Shown here: piece by piece, positions 8,696 through 18,173 of the stretch
Numbering within the stretch: the stretch's first letter is position 1
Layout: the number at the start of each line of letters is the position of its first letter
Assembly: GCA_964195995.1 (NCBI GenBank)
Contig: CAXMQS010000074.1
Span: 1 to 64,000 of the forward strand
DNA: 64,000 nt
Source of the DNA: CAXMQS01 sp964195995
GTDB lineage: Bacteria > Actinomycetota > Acidimicrobiia > Spongiisociales > JAOTWH01
Direction of reading: 5' to 3'
Made by a program: the position numbers and the translations under genes
Notes under the pieces: model-generated
The model's input: only the letters and a program-made list of their open reading frames with translations
The model's database searches: none
Told to the model about the DNA's origin: nothing

Positions 8696-9693
8696 TATTC
8701 GGCTTGGTCCTGCTTGGGTGGTCGGGCCGCCACCTCGATCACGATGGCCAGCACGGCCAGTGAGCCGACGATGACGAGCAACGCGGCCCATGGAGGTCCG
8801 GGCTCACCCGAACTTACCCCGAAGTCGGGCGGCGGCGCCGCTACCGGAGGAGGTGCTGCGACTGCTCCGACTTCCAGCTTCAGGAATCCCGACACGGACT
8901 TCAGACCGTCCCTCTCCTCTGCGCTGCCGTCCCAGATCGCGAATGCGACGTCGATTTCCTGACCGTCGGCGAAAGCTGGCTGATCGGATCCCGGCGCCTG
9001 GAAGGGTCTGGCAAATACCACCGACCATTCGGTTCCGTCATGAACGCCGCTGCCCATTACCGCTTGCTCGTCGGCCGGAGTCAGTGTCCCGAAGCCGCCG
9101 GCCACCAGGTTCTGCACGGGACCGGAGCCGACTGCATAGACGTTGCCTGCAGCCTTGGCTGGGTAGAAGAGGTCGTCGGTCGACGGGTAGAGGTCGACGT
9201 AGCCGTGATCAGTTGTGGGTAGATCGTCGATGCCGGCCTCACTGTCGGCTCGCCACTGCCAGATGTTCACTGCGGCATCGGCCTGGCCCATACATATGGC
9301 GGGAACCGACGATGCGGGCTCGGAGGGGAACTGGATGGCGGCGCCGTCGGCGAAGTCCTCGACGGCCGTGGTGCCAGAGTCCACTGTGGTGTCCGACCAA
9401 GCCATCCGGATGTACAACACGTTCTCGTGGTTGACGCTGCGTATTTCGGCGATCGGAACGTTGCCTCCGCCGAGCGGAAACGTCACCTCTTGTGCGGTGA
9501 AGGGAACGTCGACCGCGGGAGCCTCATCCCACACCGAGCTGGCCGGGTCAAGACCGGGGTTCTGACTCGCGGTGACGGAGGCCACGACGATGGCCTGCGC
9601 TACCGCCGGGTTAGCGTCCGCTAGCCGGAGGCCAACCGCTACCAACATCGCCACAGTGAGCACCCCCCACCGCAGCGTGCGGCCCGCCATCAT
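8695..9693 (-). CDS. Haem-b gamma subunit of a type II DMSO-reductase-family enzyme
   Basis: A 332-residue protein of the ethylbenzene-dehydrogenase gamma type (EB_dh domain), which binds one haem b and accepts electrons from the beta subunit. Seen: an N-terminal signal sequence (hydrophobic residues 9-32), the CMGQADAAVNIWQW motif with the probable haem Met135, and GLKSVSGF with the probable haem Lys265. After a Pro/Ala-rich linker (280-300) there is one C-terminal membrane span (302-322). Soluble relatives lack this anchor, so the complex is probably tethered to the outer face of the membrane. ATG 9693 overlaps the chaperone stop by ATGA. Confidence 0.82.
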   Translation of the reverse strand: MMAGRTLRWGVLTVAMLVAVGLRLADANPAVAQAIVVASVTASQNPGLDPASSVWDEAPAVDVPFTAQEVTFPLGGGNVPIAEIRSVNHENVLYIRMAWSDTTVDSGTTAVEDFADGAAIQFPSEPASSVPAICMGQADAAVNIWQWRADSEAGIDDLPTTDHGYVDLYPSTDDLFYPAKAAGNVYAVGSGPVQNLVAGGFGTLTPADEQAVMGSGVHDGTEWSVVFARPFQAPGSDQPAFADGQEIDVAFAIWDGSAEERDGLKSVSGFLKLEVGAVAAPPPVAAPPPDFGVSSGEPGPPWAALLVIVGSLAVLAIVIEVAARPPKQDQAE

Positions 9694-10447
9694 GGCGCTG
9701 GCCGCGGTGGCAGCGACGCCTCGATGGCGGCCAGGGACGGACCACACCCGCCCTCGCCGCAGTCGATCTCCTCCACTGGCGTTTCCGGGAGTGGCTGGTT
9801 CACAGACTCGGCGGGTGTCACCTCAAGCCGGTCGATCTCGCTAGCTAGCCAGCTGCCAAGCAAGACGGCCAATGCCCGATAGAAGGGATGTGGGGCGACC
9901 AGTTCCACCCGCCGGGCGAAGCCCGGAGCCCAGCAGCCCAGGTGGTCGGAAACGAATAGCGCTTGGGTGTGACGGCACTCGGCTACATGTTCTGGGCTGA
10001 GCCGATCGAGGGCGTAGGCCTCTTTGCGATGCAGGAAGCTCATGAACTCGAGTTCCGTCGTGATGTGGTCGGGCCGTTCCCGCGCCTCACCACCGACCCG
10101 CAGGCCGTGAGCCGCGTAGAAACCGGCCACGTCGGCCATGACGTCTGCCTGTTGAAAGACGTCCTCGCCGCGGTACGCGGTCTCGTAGCTCGGGCAATCC
10201 CGGGATTCCACCTGGGGGAACAGCAGGAGGTGAGCGCTACGCAGCTCATCGAGCGGGGCTCGGCCCGCGGCTACGGCCTGGCGGAACGAGTGGTCGATGT
10301 CGTCATCCTCGAACCCGACCGCGTCCAGCAAGCCGGGAGCAGCCCGGTCGCCCACCGGGTACCCAAAGCCTCGAGCGAGGAATTCGTATACAACCCCGCG
10401 GGCCGCTGCGTCTGAGGACTCCCACACTGCGGTCATGCCTTCGGTCG

Positions 10448-10451
<4 letters not shown>
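9690..10451 (-). CDS. TorD/DmsD-like molybdoenzyme chaperone (delta)
   Basis: A 253-residue, mostly helical cytosolic protein. Seen: an N-terminal YEFLARGFGYPVGD segment, SYETAYRGEDVFQQ and DVAGFYAAHGL, then ERPDHITTELEFMSFLHRKEAYA, the core of the TorD/NarJ family. These chaperones bind the Tat signal and apo-catalytic subunit until the molybdenum cofactor is inserted. It is encoded between beta and gamma, starting ATGA-overlapped with the beta stop. Cofactor insertion into the 1153-residue alpha subunit is the obvious job. Confidence 0.85.
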
Positions 10452-11672
<1,221 letters not shown>

Positions 11673-11680
<8 letters not shown>

Positions 11681-11984
11681 CATCGCCTCCCGTTCCGTAC
11701 ACCTCGCCGAGCAGCCCGTCCACGAACGCTGCGCCCCGACGGTTGAGGATCCCGTTCGGCCCTGAGAACTGTGATGAGGTGAAAAGCGCACGGACCCGTT
11801 CGGCCGACCAGCCGGCCATGGCGTACTCCTCGATGAAGACCCGGGCCGTGGCTTCGTCCGCGGCCCGATCCGACGCCACTGGGTACTCGACCTCCACCAA
11901 GGCGAACGGATCGTCGGCCTCGAAGTCTTTGGAAGGCGCTGGTCTCAGCGGTATCGGGATGCGGCGGACAGCGCTATCAGTCAT
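11673..11984 (-). CDS. Small conserved-looking protein between alpha and beta genes
   Basis: A 103-residue acidic protein. The start is ATGA-overlapped with the alpha stop, and the end overlaps the beta start, so it is translated as part of the operon. Its second half carries FIEEYAMAGWSAERVRALFTSSQF, followed by GRR-like and AFVDGLLGE segments. To my recollection this W-S-x-E-R-[VI]-x-x-L-F style appears in small genes beside other molybdopterin oxidoreductases, but I cannot name a family. No signal, Cys motif or membrane span is seen. A maturation or subunit-joining role is inferred only from position. Confidence 0.7.
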
Positions 11985-14900
11985 GTCAAGGTTCCTTCGA
12001 CGGTCACCAGGCCACCGGCCACGTAGATCTGCATCTTTTGGTCCTCGGCGCCTGGGCTCTGCCCGGTCGTGCCACCCTTCCACGGACCCTGCCCTTCGAG
12101 CCCGCCGTCCTCCGCCTTTGTGACCCGCACCAGGGTCTCCTTAGGGCAGGTGTTGATGGCGTGGTTGTCGACGTCGAAGCCGAAGATGAATCCCATTCCT
12201 CCGGCCTTCTTGTGGAACAGTCCGTCCGTCTGGTGCATCGGCGGCGCCCAACCCCGGGTGATGCTTTGCTGACTGCCGTGGCGGAAGCTGGCCTGGTAGC
12301 CGGTCTCGGCCAGCGCCCGGCCGTCGGGACGGGTCTGCTGGGCGCGTACGGTGCGCGGCGTCGACTGATAGAAGGCGTGCTTCAGCATCGTCACGCCGTT
12401 CGGATAGGCCGGGTTGAAGGTCACCCGGGCCATGAGCCGGGCCACCTGATAGAACGGATCGTCCTCGCTCCATCCGATGTATGGCCGGTCGGCGGGGTTG
12501 GCGTCGATCCAGATGTAGTCGCCGTTAGCCAGACCAAGGCCTTGAGCGTCATCGGGAGTCATGTGGAGCTGGGCATCACCAACCCCTGGGAGGCGAGTGT
12601 CTTCCCGGTACGGATCGGAGAAGTTGGAGTTCCAAATCCAGTTCCAGTCGGTCACAGCCCACGACGAGTGGACCGAGTGCCGGGACTTGGGTGTGAGGCA
12701 GAACAGGTTGAAGCCCTGTTCCCATAGCGGATTTGTTGTGGCCTTGACCTCGGCCCACGACATGGCAACGTTGCGGACCTGGCGGAGGTCGGCGTCGACG
12801 GCATCGAGGGGAATGCCGTACGACTGGGGCCGGATGAAGGGGCTCGTCGAGACGATCACGTTGGGCAGATAGGGGGTGGCCTCGACGGCCTCGCGATGGA
12901 CGATGAGGTTCTCTCCGAACTCGATGGCCTCTGGGATGTCGACGTAGGAGTGCATGCGCCCGGTGTCGGTGTAGAAGGGAAGGCTGTCGTTCACCTGCTC
13001 CAGGAAGGGGATCCGGGGGTATGTCCGGTACTGCATAAGCGCGCCACCCGGCTCTCCGTACTTGCCGTCCATGATGTCGGCGACTGTGTAGCCAGCAGTC
13101 GTGAACGATCCCTCCAACACGCGGTCGAGGTAGACCTCGCTGCGCTCTTCGAAGGAGAACTTGAAGTAATCCTCGAACCGCGTGTCGCCTGTGACATTGG
13201 CCAGGGCTCTGGCGACTCCTGCGAAAATGGCCAGGTCATCGCGGCTATCGAACAGCGGATCGATGCCACCCTTCCAAATCTGGAGGAAGGGGTTGGAGCA
13301 CGAGCCAACCATCTCGAGAGTCTGCTGTTCGAGCCAGCTGTTGGCGGGAAATATGACATCGGCGAACTCGGCAGAGCCAGTCCATTCGATCTGCTGGTCA
13401 ATTATCAGATCAACCTTGGGGTTCACGTTGCGAACCAGCTCGTAGCTCCACTTGGCCTGGTTGATGAAGTTGGCGTTGTTGTACCAGATGACCTTGGTGG
13501 GACTGGAGAGGTGAGAGGTTCCAGTGAAGACCTTGCGCCCGGCCTCTGGCGTGTCGACGATCAGCGGGTGATCGCCTATTCCCCAATAGCTCGTTTCCTC
13601 TCCGTGAATGGTGTGACGCTGGTTGCCCGGCCCGTAACGATCGGTGTCCTCGAGGAGCGGATGGAAGGGGTCCTCGTTGACATAGCCGCCGACACCGGGC
13701 CCATGCCACGGCGCCGCGTGGAATATGCCGCCTTTGTAATTGCCGGCCCAGGTGCTGACCCCTGCGCCAGGAGCACCGATATTGCCGGTGAGCATCGCCA
13801 CCAGGTAGACGGCTCGATTGTGCAGGGTTCCGTGGAAGTAGTGGTTGACGCCCTCGCCGACGTGAATCGAAGCAGGCTTGATAGTCGCCAGGTCGGTGAT
13901 GAGCTGCTCAATGAGGTTCAGCGGTGATCCTGTGATGTCGACCACAGTCGTCAGGTCGTAGTCGTTGAGATGCTCCCGATACATGGTGAATGCAGTAGCG
14001 ACCTCCACTGTCGAACCATCGGCCAGGGTGACGTCGCCCCGGAAGTCGAGCTGAGGATCAATGCCGGCGGAATCAAGAGAGTCGCCGACGTCTTCTCTGG
14101 TGATGGCCTTCATCTCTCCGGTGGTTTCGTCGACGACGACCCGGTCACCGAGCTCTGCGTACTGCTCGGGTGTCATCGCCTGGATGGCGAAGCTGTAATC
14201 GTCGGCCCCCAGGCCGGGGGTGTAGTTGGGGAACATCTCGTCGGCACGGAGCCGCACCAACGTGTCGAGGCGTACCAACAGTGGCATGTCGGTGAACCGC
14301 TTCAGGAACTGCGCGTCATACAGGTTGCGGTCGATCAGCGCCTTGGCGACTCCGAGGAAGAGTGCCGTGTCGGATAGGCCCGCTCGGACTGGAATCCAGT
14401 AGTCCGACTTGGATGACTGCGGGCCGTACTCGGGAACGATCGACACCAGCTTGCCGCCCCGCTCCATCACCTCGTGGAAGAAATGGCTCTCCGGCATCTT
14501 GTTTTCCACCAGGTTCTTTCCCACCTGGATGAGGAGGGCGCTGTTGCGAAGATCGTTGAAATCGACGTCGGCCGTCTGCAGGCCGTGGACGAACGGGAAA
14601 CCAGGGGCCTGGTCGCCTCGCCATGTGTATTCGGACCAATCGCGGGCGCCGACCGCCTCGTCTTCGCCGACGCCGCGTACCGCGGCATCGAGCAGCGACA
14701 GCGAGTTAGCGAAGCGGAAGAGGGCGAACTTGCCGGCGACGCCGTGAAGGGGCAGTGACGAGCCCAGCTTCATGGTGCGGACACCTGACTCCTCCCAGAA
14801 CTCGAGCATCTCGGGCGGGTAGCCGTCCTCGTCGATGAGGCGCCGCCGCCCCTCCTCGCCGCTGTAGGTCTCGGCAACGGCCTGGAGCGCCCGGGCTACG

Positions 14901-15442
14901 TAGTCGTCCGCCTCATCCCAAGTGGCGCGGACGAAGTCGTCGTCTCCGCGGGCGTCGAAGCGGTAGGTCGTGCGAAGCTCCGGATTGTCCGAGAGCGACG
15001 GGAAGCCATCATCGGCCCAGGCCTTCCATCCCGCTCGCAGCATCGGCCCCTTGAGGCGGTACGGGCCGTAAACCCGACGGTGCAATGTGTAACCCTTGAG
15101 ACAACCCCGCGGGTTCCATGCTGCCGTCGAGCGGTTGCCGTCCAGGTCGCCGTAGTTGTCGCCGTCGTAGTTCTGCTCGATGCGTACCACCACGCCGTTG
15201 CGGACCATGGCCCGCAGGCGGCACATGTGGGTGTCGTTGGGCGCACATATGAAGGTGAAGCTGTCGTCGTAGGCGTACTGGTCGCGGTAGATGCGCTCCC
15301 AGCCCCGGGTGGGGTATTCGAGGAGTGGGTTGTCGACGCCGACCGCAGCCTGCAGGAACGAGAGGTGGTGGGCTCCGATGTACCAGCCGGCAGCCGCACC
15401 ACTCGAGAGCTTCAGGAACGTGCGGCGGCTGAGCTCCGGCAC
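11981..15442 (-). CDS. Catalytic alpha subunit, type II DMSO reductase family (Tat-exported)
   Basis: A 1153-residue bis-MGD molybdenum subunit related to EbdA, SerA, ClrA, DdhA and archaeal NarG. Seen: a Tat signal SRRTFLK at residues 5-11, candidate FS0 cluster ligands Cys66, His72, Cys74 and Cys114 in CAPNDTHMC and PRGCLKG, a cofactor domain with IQVGKNLVENKMPESHFF and EYGPQSSKSDYWIPV, and a C-terminal MGD-binding beta-barrel. An Asp in the TADVDFNDLR region is the likely Mo ligand. The GTG start has GAGGAGGAATT directly before it. The substrate cannot be assigned: nitrate, chlorate, selenate, a hydrocarbon or something else. Five or more genes follow in one operon. Confidence 0.88.
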   Translation of the reverse strand: MPELSRRTFLKLSSGAAAGWYIGAHHLSFLQAAVGVDNPLLEYPTRGWERIYRDQYAYDDSFTFICAPNDTHMCRLRAMVRNGVVVRIEQNYDGDNYGDLDGNRSTAAWNPRGCLKGYTLHRRVYGPYRLKGPMLRAGWKAWADDGFPSLSDNPELRTTYRFDARGDDDFVRATWDEADDYVARALQAVAETYSGEEGRRRLIDEDGYPPEMLEFWEESGVRTMKLGSSLPLHGVAGKFALFRFANSLSLLDAAVRGVGEDEAVGARDWSEYTWRGDQAPGFPFVHGLQTADVDFNDLRNSALLIQVGKNLVENKMPESHFFHEVMERGGKLVSIVPEYGPQSSKSDYWIPVRAGLSDTALFLGVAKALIDRNLYDAQFLKRFTDMPLLVRLDTLVRLRADEMFPNYTPGLGADDYSFAIQAMTPEQYAELGDRVVVDETTGEMKAITREDVGDSLDSAGIDPQLDFRGDVTLADGSTVEVATAFTMYREHLNDYDLTTVVDITGSPLNLIEQLITDLATIKPASIHVGEGVNHYFHGTLHNRAVYLVAMLTGNIGAPGAGVSTWAGNYKGGIFHAAPWHGPGVGGYVNEDPFHPLLEDTDRYGPGNQRHTIHGEETSYWGIGDHPLIVDTPEAGRKVFTGTSHLSSPTKVIWYNNANFINQAKWSYELVRNVNPKVDLIIDQQIEWTGSAEFADVIFPANSWLEQQTLEMVGSCSNPFLQIWKGGIDPLFDSRDDLAIFAGVARALANVTGDTRFEDYFKFSFEERSEVYLDRVLEGSFTTAGYTVADIMDGKYGEPGGALMQYRTYPRIPFLEQVNDSLPFYTDTGRMHSYVDIPEAIEFGENLIVHREAVEATPYLPNVIVSTSPFIRPQSYGIPLDAVDADLRQVRNVAMSWAEVKATTNPLWEQGFNLFCLTPKSRHSVHSSWAVTDWNWIWNSNFSDPYREDTRLPGVGDAQLHMTPDDAQGLGLANGDYIWIDANPADRPYIGWSEDDPFYQVARLMARVTFNPAYPNGVTMLKHAFYQSTPRTVRAQQTRPDGRALAETGYQASFRHGSQQSITRGWAPPMHQTDGLFHKKAGGMGFIFGFDVDNHAINTCPKETLVRVTKAEDGGLEGQGPWKGGTTGQSPGAEDQKMQIYVAGGLVTVEGTLT

Positions 15443-15490
15443 AATTCCTCCTCACTGATGACAACGCCTGCCGCATCTTCCCGATTTCGA

Positions 15491-15549
15491 GGCCCCGCGA
15501 GCTAGGGCCGAAAGACCCGGGTACCAGGAAACCCGCGTCGCCGGTTTCC
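15491..15549 (-). promoter_or_regulatory. Structured leader upstream of the molybdoenzyme operon
   Basis: On the minus strand, about 50-105 bases before the alpha GTG, two paired elements follow each other: GGAAACC...GGTTTCC (outer arms 15543-15549 and 15527-15533), then a GGGTCTTTCGGCCC segment overlapping a GGCCC...GGGGCC stem (15505-15509 with 15491-15496). The alternative pairings resemble an attenuator or riboswitch. I cannot match it to a named RNA family. Confidence 0.4.
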
Positions 15550-15740
15550 GTGAAGGACGACTCCTCACTGCCGCGGCCAGTACAGCGATCTTCGTGAGGG
15601 GTGCTCTTCATGATGGCCGAACGGTCGCTACATCGAGCTGGTGGGTGCCGCCGCCTGAAGTGGCTCTCGATTGGACCTCAACACAACTGCCTTGCACGTA
15701 TCGCTGTGTAGGAACCGGCCGGCACAGCACACACGCGCCA

Positions 15741-15766
15741 TGGCCCCGGGCGTTCGCCCGAGGCCA
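15741..15766 (-). terminator. Strong hairpin after the SnoaL-like gene
   Basis: A 12-base inverted repeat (TGGCCCCGGGCG with CGCCCGAGGCCA, one mismatch, very short loop) lies 19 bases after the SnoaL-like stop on the minus strand. There is no T-run, as is common in high-GC genomes. It would separate that gene from the molybdoenzyme operon. Confidence 0.6.
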
Positions 15767-15784
15767 CGGAAATCGCGGGAATGG

Positions 15785-16183
15785 CTAGGACCAGAACTCG
15801 TCCCAGGCGTACAGGTCGAAGAAGTTCTCCCTCCCGTAAGTGATCTTGCCGTCCTCGATCTCGAAAACGATGCAGCAAGTCACGTCGAGCTGCTTGCCGT
15901 TGCGCTCAGCTGTGTTGCGATGGATGCTCACTACACCTCCGTCATCGCTCTTCAGCACGTCTTGCAATAGCGCCTTGAAGCTTCCTCCCGTGTCCTCCAG
16001 GTACCGGCCGAGTTGGCCGAGAGTCGCCTCCTTGCCCTGATAGTCGCCTCCGATAGGGCTTCGACCTGGCGTGTGCCACGAAACGTTGTCGTCGAAAATC
16101 TCCATCAGCGCTTCCACATCGGCCGTGTTGAAGGCCTCGTAGCCACGCCGTACGACTTCTGCGTTTTGCTCTGGTGTACTCAT
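15785..16183 (-). CDS. SnoaL-like (NTF2-fold) protein
   Basis: A 132-residue single-domain alpha+beta-barrel protein of the SnoaL/ketosteroid-isomerase-like group: EVVRRGYEAFNTADVEALMEIF helix pair, DDNVSWHTPG, and a C-terminal CIVFEIEDGKITYGRENF strand pair. Members bind small hydrophobic ligands; most, including this one, lack an assignable reaction. AAAGGAG lies 10 bases before the ATG. It is transcribed away from the HD/LuxR regulator across only about 50 bases, so the two probably share a control region. Confidence 0.8.
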   Translation of the reverse strand: MSTPEQNAEVVRRGYEAFNTADVEALMEIFDDNVSWHTPGRSPIGGDYQGKEATLGQLGRYLEDTGGSFKALLQDVLKSDDGGVVSIHRNTAERNGKQLDVTCCIVFEIEDGKITYGRENFFDLYAWDEFWS

Positions 16184-16232
16184 ACTGACTATCTCCTTTG
16201 TTGTTCGATGATCCGGATCAGTACCGCGTCTA

Positions 16233-17831
16233 ATGTCTCACTTACCGGCCGCCGACGCATCGGGAGGTTCCCCTATTTCTGGCCAAACCCTTCGACTGGG
16301 TGAACTCGCCGCCACGTTTGCGCTTGCCCAGGACAATGCGTTCGGGCAGCCGCTCGAGTCGCAGCTGAGGTCATGCCTCCTGGCCGTGTGGATGTGCGAT
16401 GAGGCGGGCTTCGACGTGGACCTACGTGACACTGTCTACTGGGTGGGTTTGCTGCGGTACATCGGGTGTACCGGCCACGCCCACGAGGTTGCCACCGTCT
16501 TCGGAGACGAGATCGCCATCCGCGCCCAGACGCTCATACACGACTCCGCCGATCCGAATGAGGTCATGAGGGATGTGATCGCGTTCGCAACTGCCCCTCA
16601 TCCTCCCGAGAAGCACGACGAGATCATCGAGGGGCTCCAGGCAGGAGCCCACGATTGGGCAGTCCACAACTTCGCAACCGGATGCGAAGTGGGCGACATT
16701 CTGCTCGAGCGGCTTCACTTCGACGACGACGTGCGCAACGCCCTGGCATTCACTTTCGAGCGGTGGAACGGAAACGGGTTCCCAAACGGAGCCAAAGGTG
16801 AAGACATTCCGCTGCCGATGCGGATCGTGCACGTGAGCCACGACATGGAGGTGATCGGCCGCCGCTTCTCCCCAGGTGAAGCGCTCGCCGCTGTGCGCGA
16901 TCGACGGGACCGCGCCTACGACCCCGACCTCGCGGACCTGTTCGCCACGCACGGAGCCGATTGGTTTGAGTTGCTCGACAAGCTCGAGCCATGGGACAGT
17001 GTGCTTGACGAAGAGCCGCAACCCCACCGCACCCTGGAGGACGCCGAACTCGACAGCGCTCTGCTGGTGGCGGCAGACTTCATCGACCTGAAATCACCAT
17101 ACATGGCGGGCCATAGTCGCCGTTGCGCGCAGCTTGGCGCCGACGCCGCCCGGCTGCTGGGCTTCAGCAAGGCGGAAGTGACCGACCTCGAGAGGGCCGC
17201 TCTCGTTCACGAGTTCGGCACCACCGCGATTCCGAACTCGATCTGGGACAAGCCGGGCCCGCTCACCCGTGCCGAGCGCGATCGAGTCGAATTGCACCCA
17301 TTGTTAACCGAGCAGATGTTGCGCCGGTCCACCGCCATGGAGGCTCTCAACCCAGTCGCGGCGTGCCACCACGAGAAGGCCAACGGGTCCGGCTACCACA
17401 AGGGTTGGCGAGCCGCTGACGTGGAGGCGGGGGCGCTGGTGTTGGAAGCCGCCGACATCTACGTCGGCCTGACCACGGACCGGGCCGATCGTTCCGCTAA
17501 GTCTGGGAGCGATGCCGCTGTCGAGCTCCGCAGGTTGGCAAGAGAGAGCTTGCTCGAGCACGATGCCACCGAGGCTGTTTTAGCGGCGGCCGGCCACGGT
17601 CAATCCGGCTCGAAACGTCGCAAGCGCCAGCACCCCGGTGGGCTCACGAATCGCGAGGTGGAGGTTCTGGTACTCGCCGCCCGCGGGCTCACCACCCAGC
17701 AGATCGCCGACCAACTCTTCATCTCGCCCAAGACCGCCGACCACCACATCCAGCACATCTACACAAAGATCGAGGTTTCGACCCGAGCCGCCGCCGCCCT
17801 ATGGGCAATGCAAAACGGCGTGGTTAGCTGA
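16233..17831 (+). CDS. HD-GYP-like sensor protein with LuxR-type DNA-binding domain
   Basis: A 532-residue cytosolic regulator. The first half resembles an HD-GYP lobe (FERWNGNGFPNGAKGEDIP near 177-195). The second (about 275-425) has HSRRCAQLG, ALVHEFGTTAIPN, KPGPLTRAERD and HHEKANGSGYHKG. The C-terminus (about 470-532) is a LuxR helix-turn-helix: LTNREVEVLVLAARGLTTQQIADQLFI split over TPKTADHH-like residues. In the second lobe the HD pair is HE and GYP is GYH, so cyclic-di-GMP hydrolysis is doubtful and ligand sensing more likely. No membrane span or receiver domain is seen. It may control the divergent SnoaL gene or the molybdoenzyme operon. Confidence 0.75.
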   Translation: MSHLPAADASGGSPISGQTLRLGELAATFALAQDNAFGQPLESQLRSCLLAVWMCDEAGFDVDLRDTVYWVGLLRYIGCTGHAHEVATVFGDEIAIRAQTLIHDSADPNEVMRDVIAFATAPHPPEKHDEIIEGLQAGAHDWAVHNFATGCEVGDILLERLHFDDDVRNALAFTFERWNGNGFPNGAKGEDIPLPMRIVHVSHDMEVIGRRFSPGEALAAVRDRRDRAYDPDLADLFATHGADWFELLDKLEPWDSVLDEEPQPHRTLEDAELDSALLVAADFIDLKSPYMAGHSRRCAQLGADAARLLGFSKAEVTDLERAALVHEFGTTAIPNSIWDKPGPLTRAERDRVELHPLLTEQMLRRSTAMEALNPVAACHHEKANGSGYHKGWRAADVEAGALVLEAADIYVGLTTDRADRSAKSGSDAAVELRRLARESLLEHDATEAVLAAAGHGQSGSKRRKRQHPGGLTNREVEVLVLAARGLTTQQIADQLFISPKTADHHIQHIYTKIEVSTRAAAALWAMQNGVVS

Positions 17832-17938
17832 GCGCACCAGGCCAATTGGCTGGAGACGCCAGGCCTTGTATGTGAGCCGCAGAAACTGCCCACCTTCGAC
17901 CACTCAACGGCCCGCTCTTCGGGCGTCTGGTTTCCCGG

Positions 17939-17957
17939 TTCGATCCTGTAGCGCCCA
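17939..17957 (+). repeat. Degraded tRNA 3' end
   Basis: GGTTCGATC followed by CTGTAGCGCCCAC matches the T-loop and acceptor end of the copy at 7664, but the T-stem is no longer paired (TTCCC versus CTGTA). Probably an older scar of the same target. Confidence 0.45.
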
Positions 17958-18085
17958 CGACAAGAGCCCCGCATAGGACGCGACTTGCTGAGAAACGAAG
18001 CGAACCGACGAGCTTCGATGAGTGCTAAGACCCCAGCTCAGAGGCCCTTTCAGACCGCTTCCGCCGGTCACGAAGACCCCCGGAC

Positions 18086-18131
18086 CGCCTTCACACGGCG
18101 GAAGTCACTGGTTCGATCCCAGTAGCGTCCA
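18086..18131 (+). repeat. 3' half of tRNA-Val(CAC), right copy (possible att scar)
   Basis: A perfect anticodon arm (CCGCC, TTCACAC, GGCGG starting at 18085) and paired T-arm (ACTGG / CCAGT) lead to an acceptor-like GCGTCCAC. There is no D-arm or 5' acceptor, and the CCA end is lost. Same orientation as the copy at 7664, with a 14-base identical core CGCCTTCACACGGC. Both copies are preceded by AGACCCCC a few bases upstream. Confidence 0.7.
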
Positions 18132-18161
18132 CGGCCGGAGCCACGGAGTCTCATGCAGGAC

Positions 18162-18167
18162 TAGGTT
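18162..18167 (+). promoter_or_regulatory. -10 element of the leaderless prpE promoter
   Basis: TAGGTT ends six bases before the GTG of prpE, with no ribosome site between. Confidence 0.5.
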
Positions 18168-18173
18168 GGACGC

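Larger units (their letters stand above)
17832..18173. other. Intergenic region with two tRNA-like remnants
   Basis: No protein gene is seen. A degraded T-arm/acceptor end lies near 17939-17957 and a clear tRNA-Val 3' half at 18086-18131. Between them are short GAAGC/GCTTC-rich inverted repeats without a recognisable gene. The distal end holds the prpE promoter. Confidence 0.5.

Noticed and set aside
12896..13927. A 343-codon plus-strand open frame
   Set aside because: Antisense to the molybdenum alpha subunit, with no ribosome site and no family resemblance.
18040..18131. A tRNA interrupted by an intron (CAGCTCAGAGG upstream looks D-arm-like)
   Set aside because: No 5' acceptor pairs with the 3' end and bacterial tRNA introns of this kind lack support here. 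A truncated scar is simpler.
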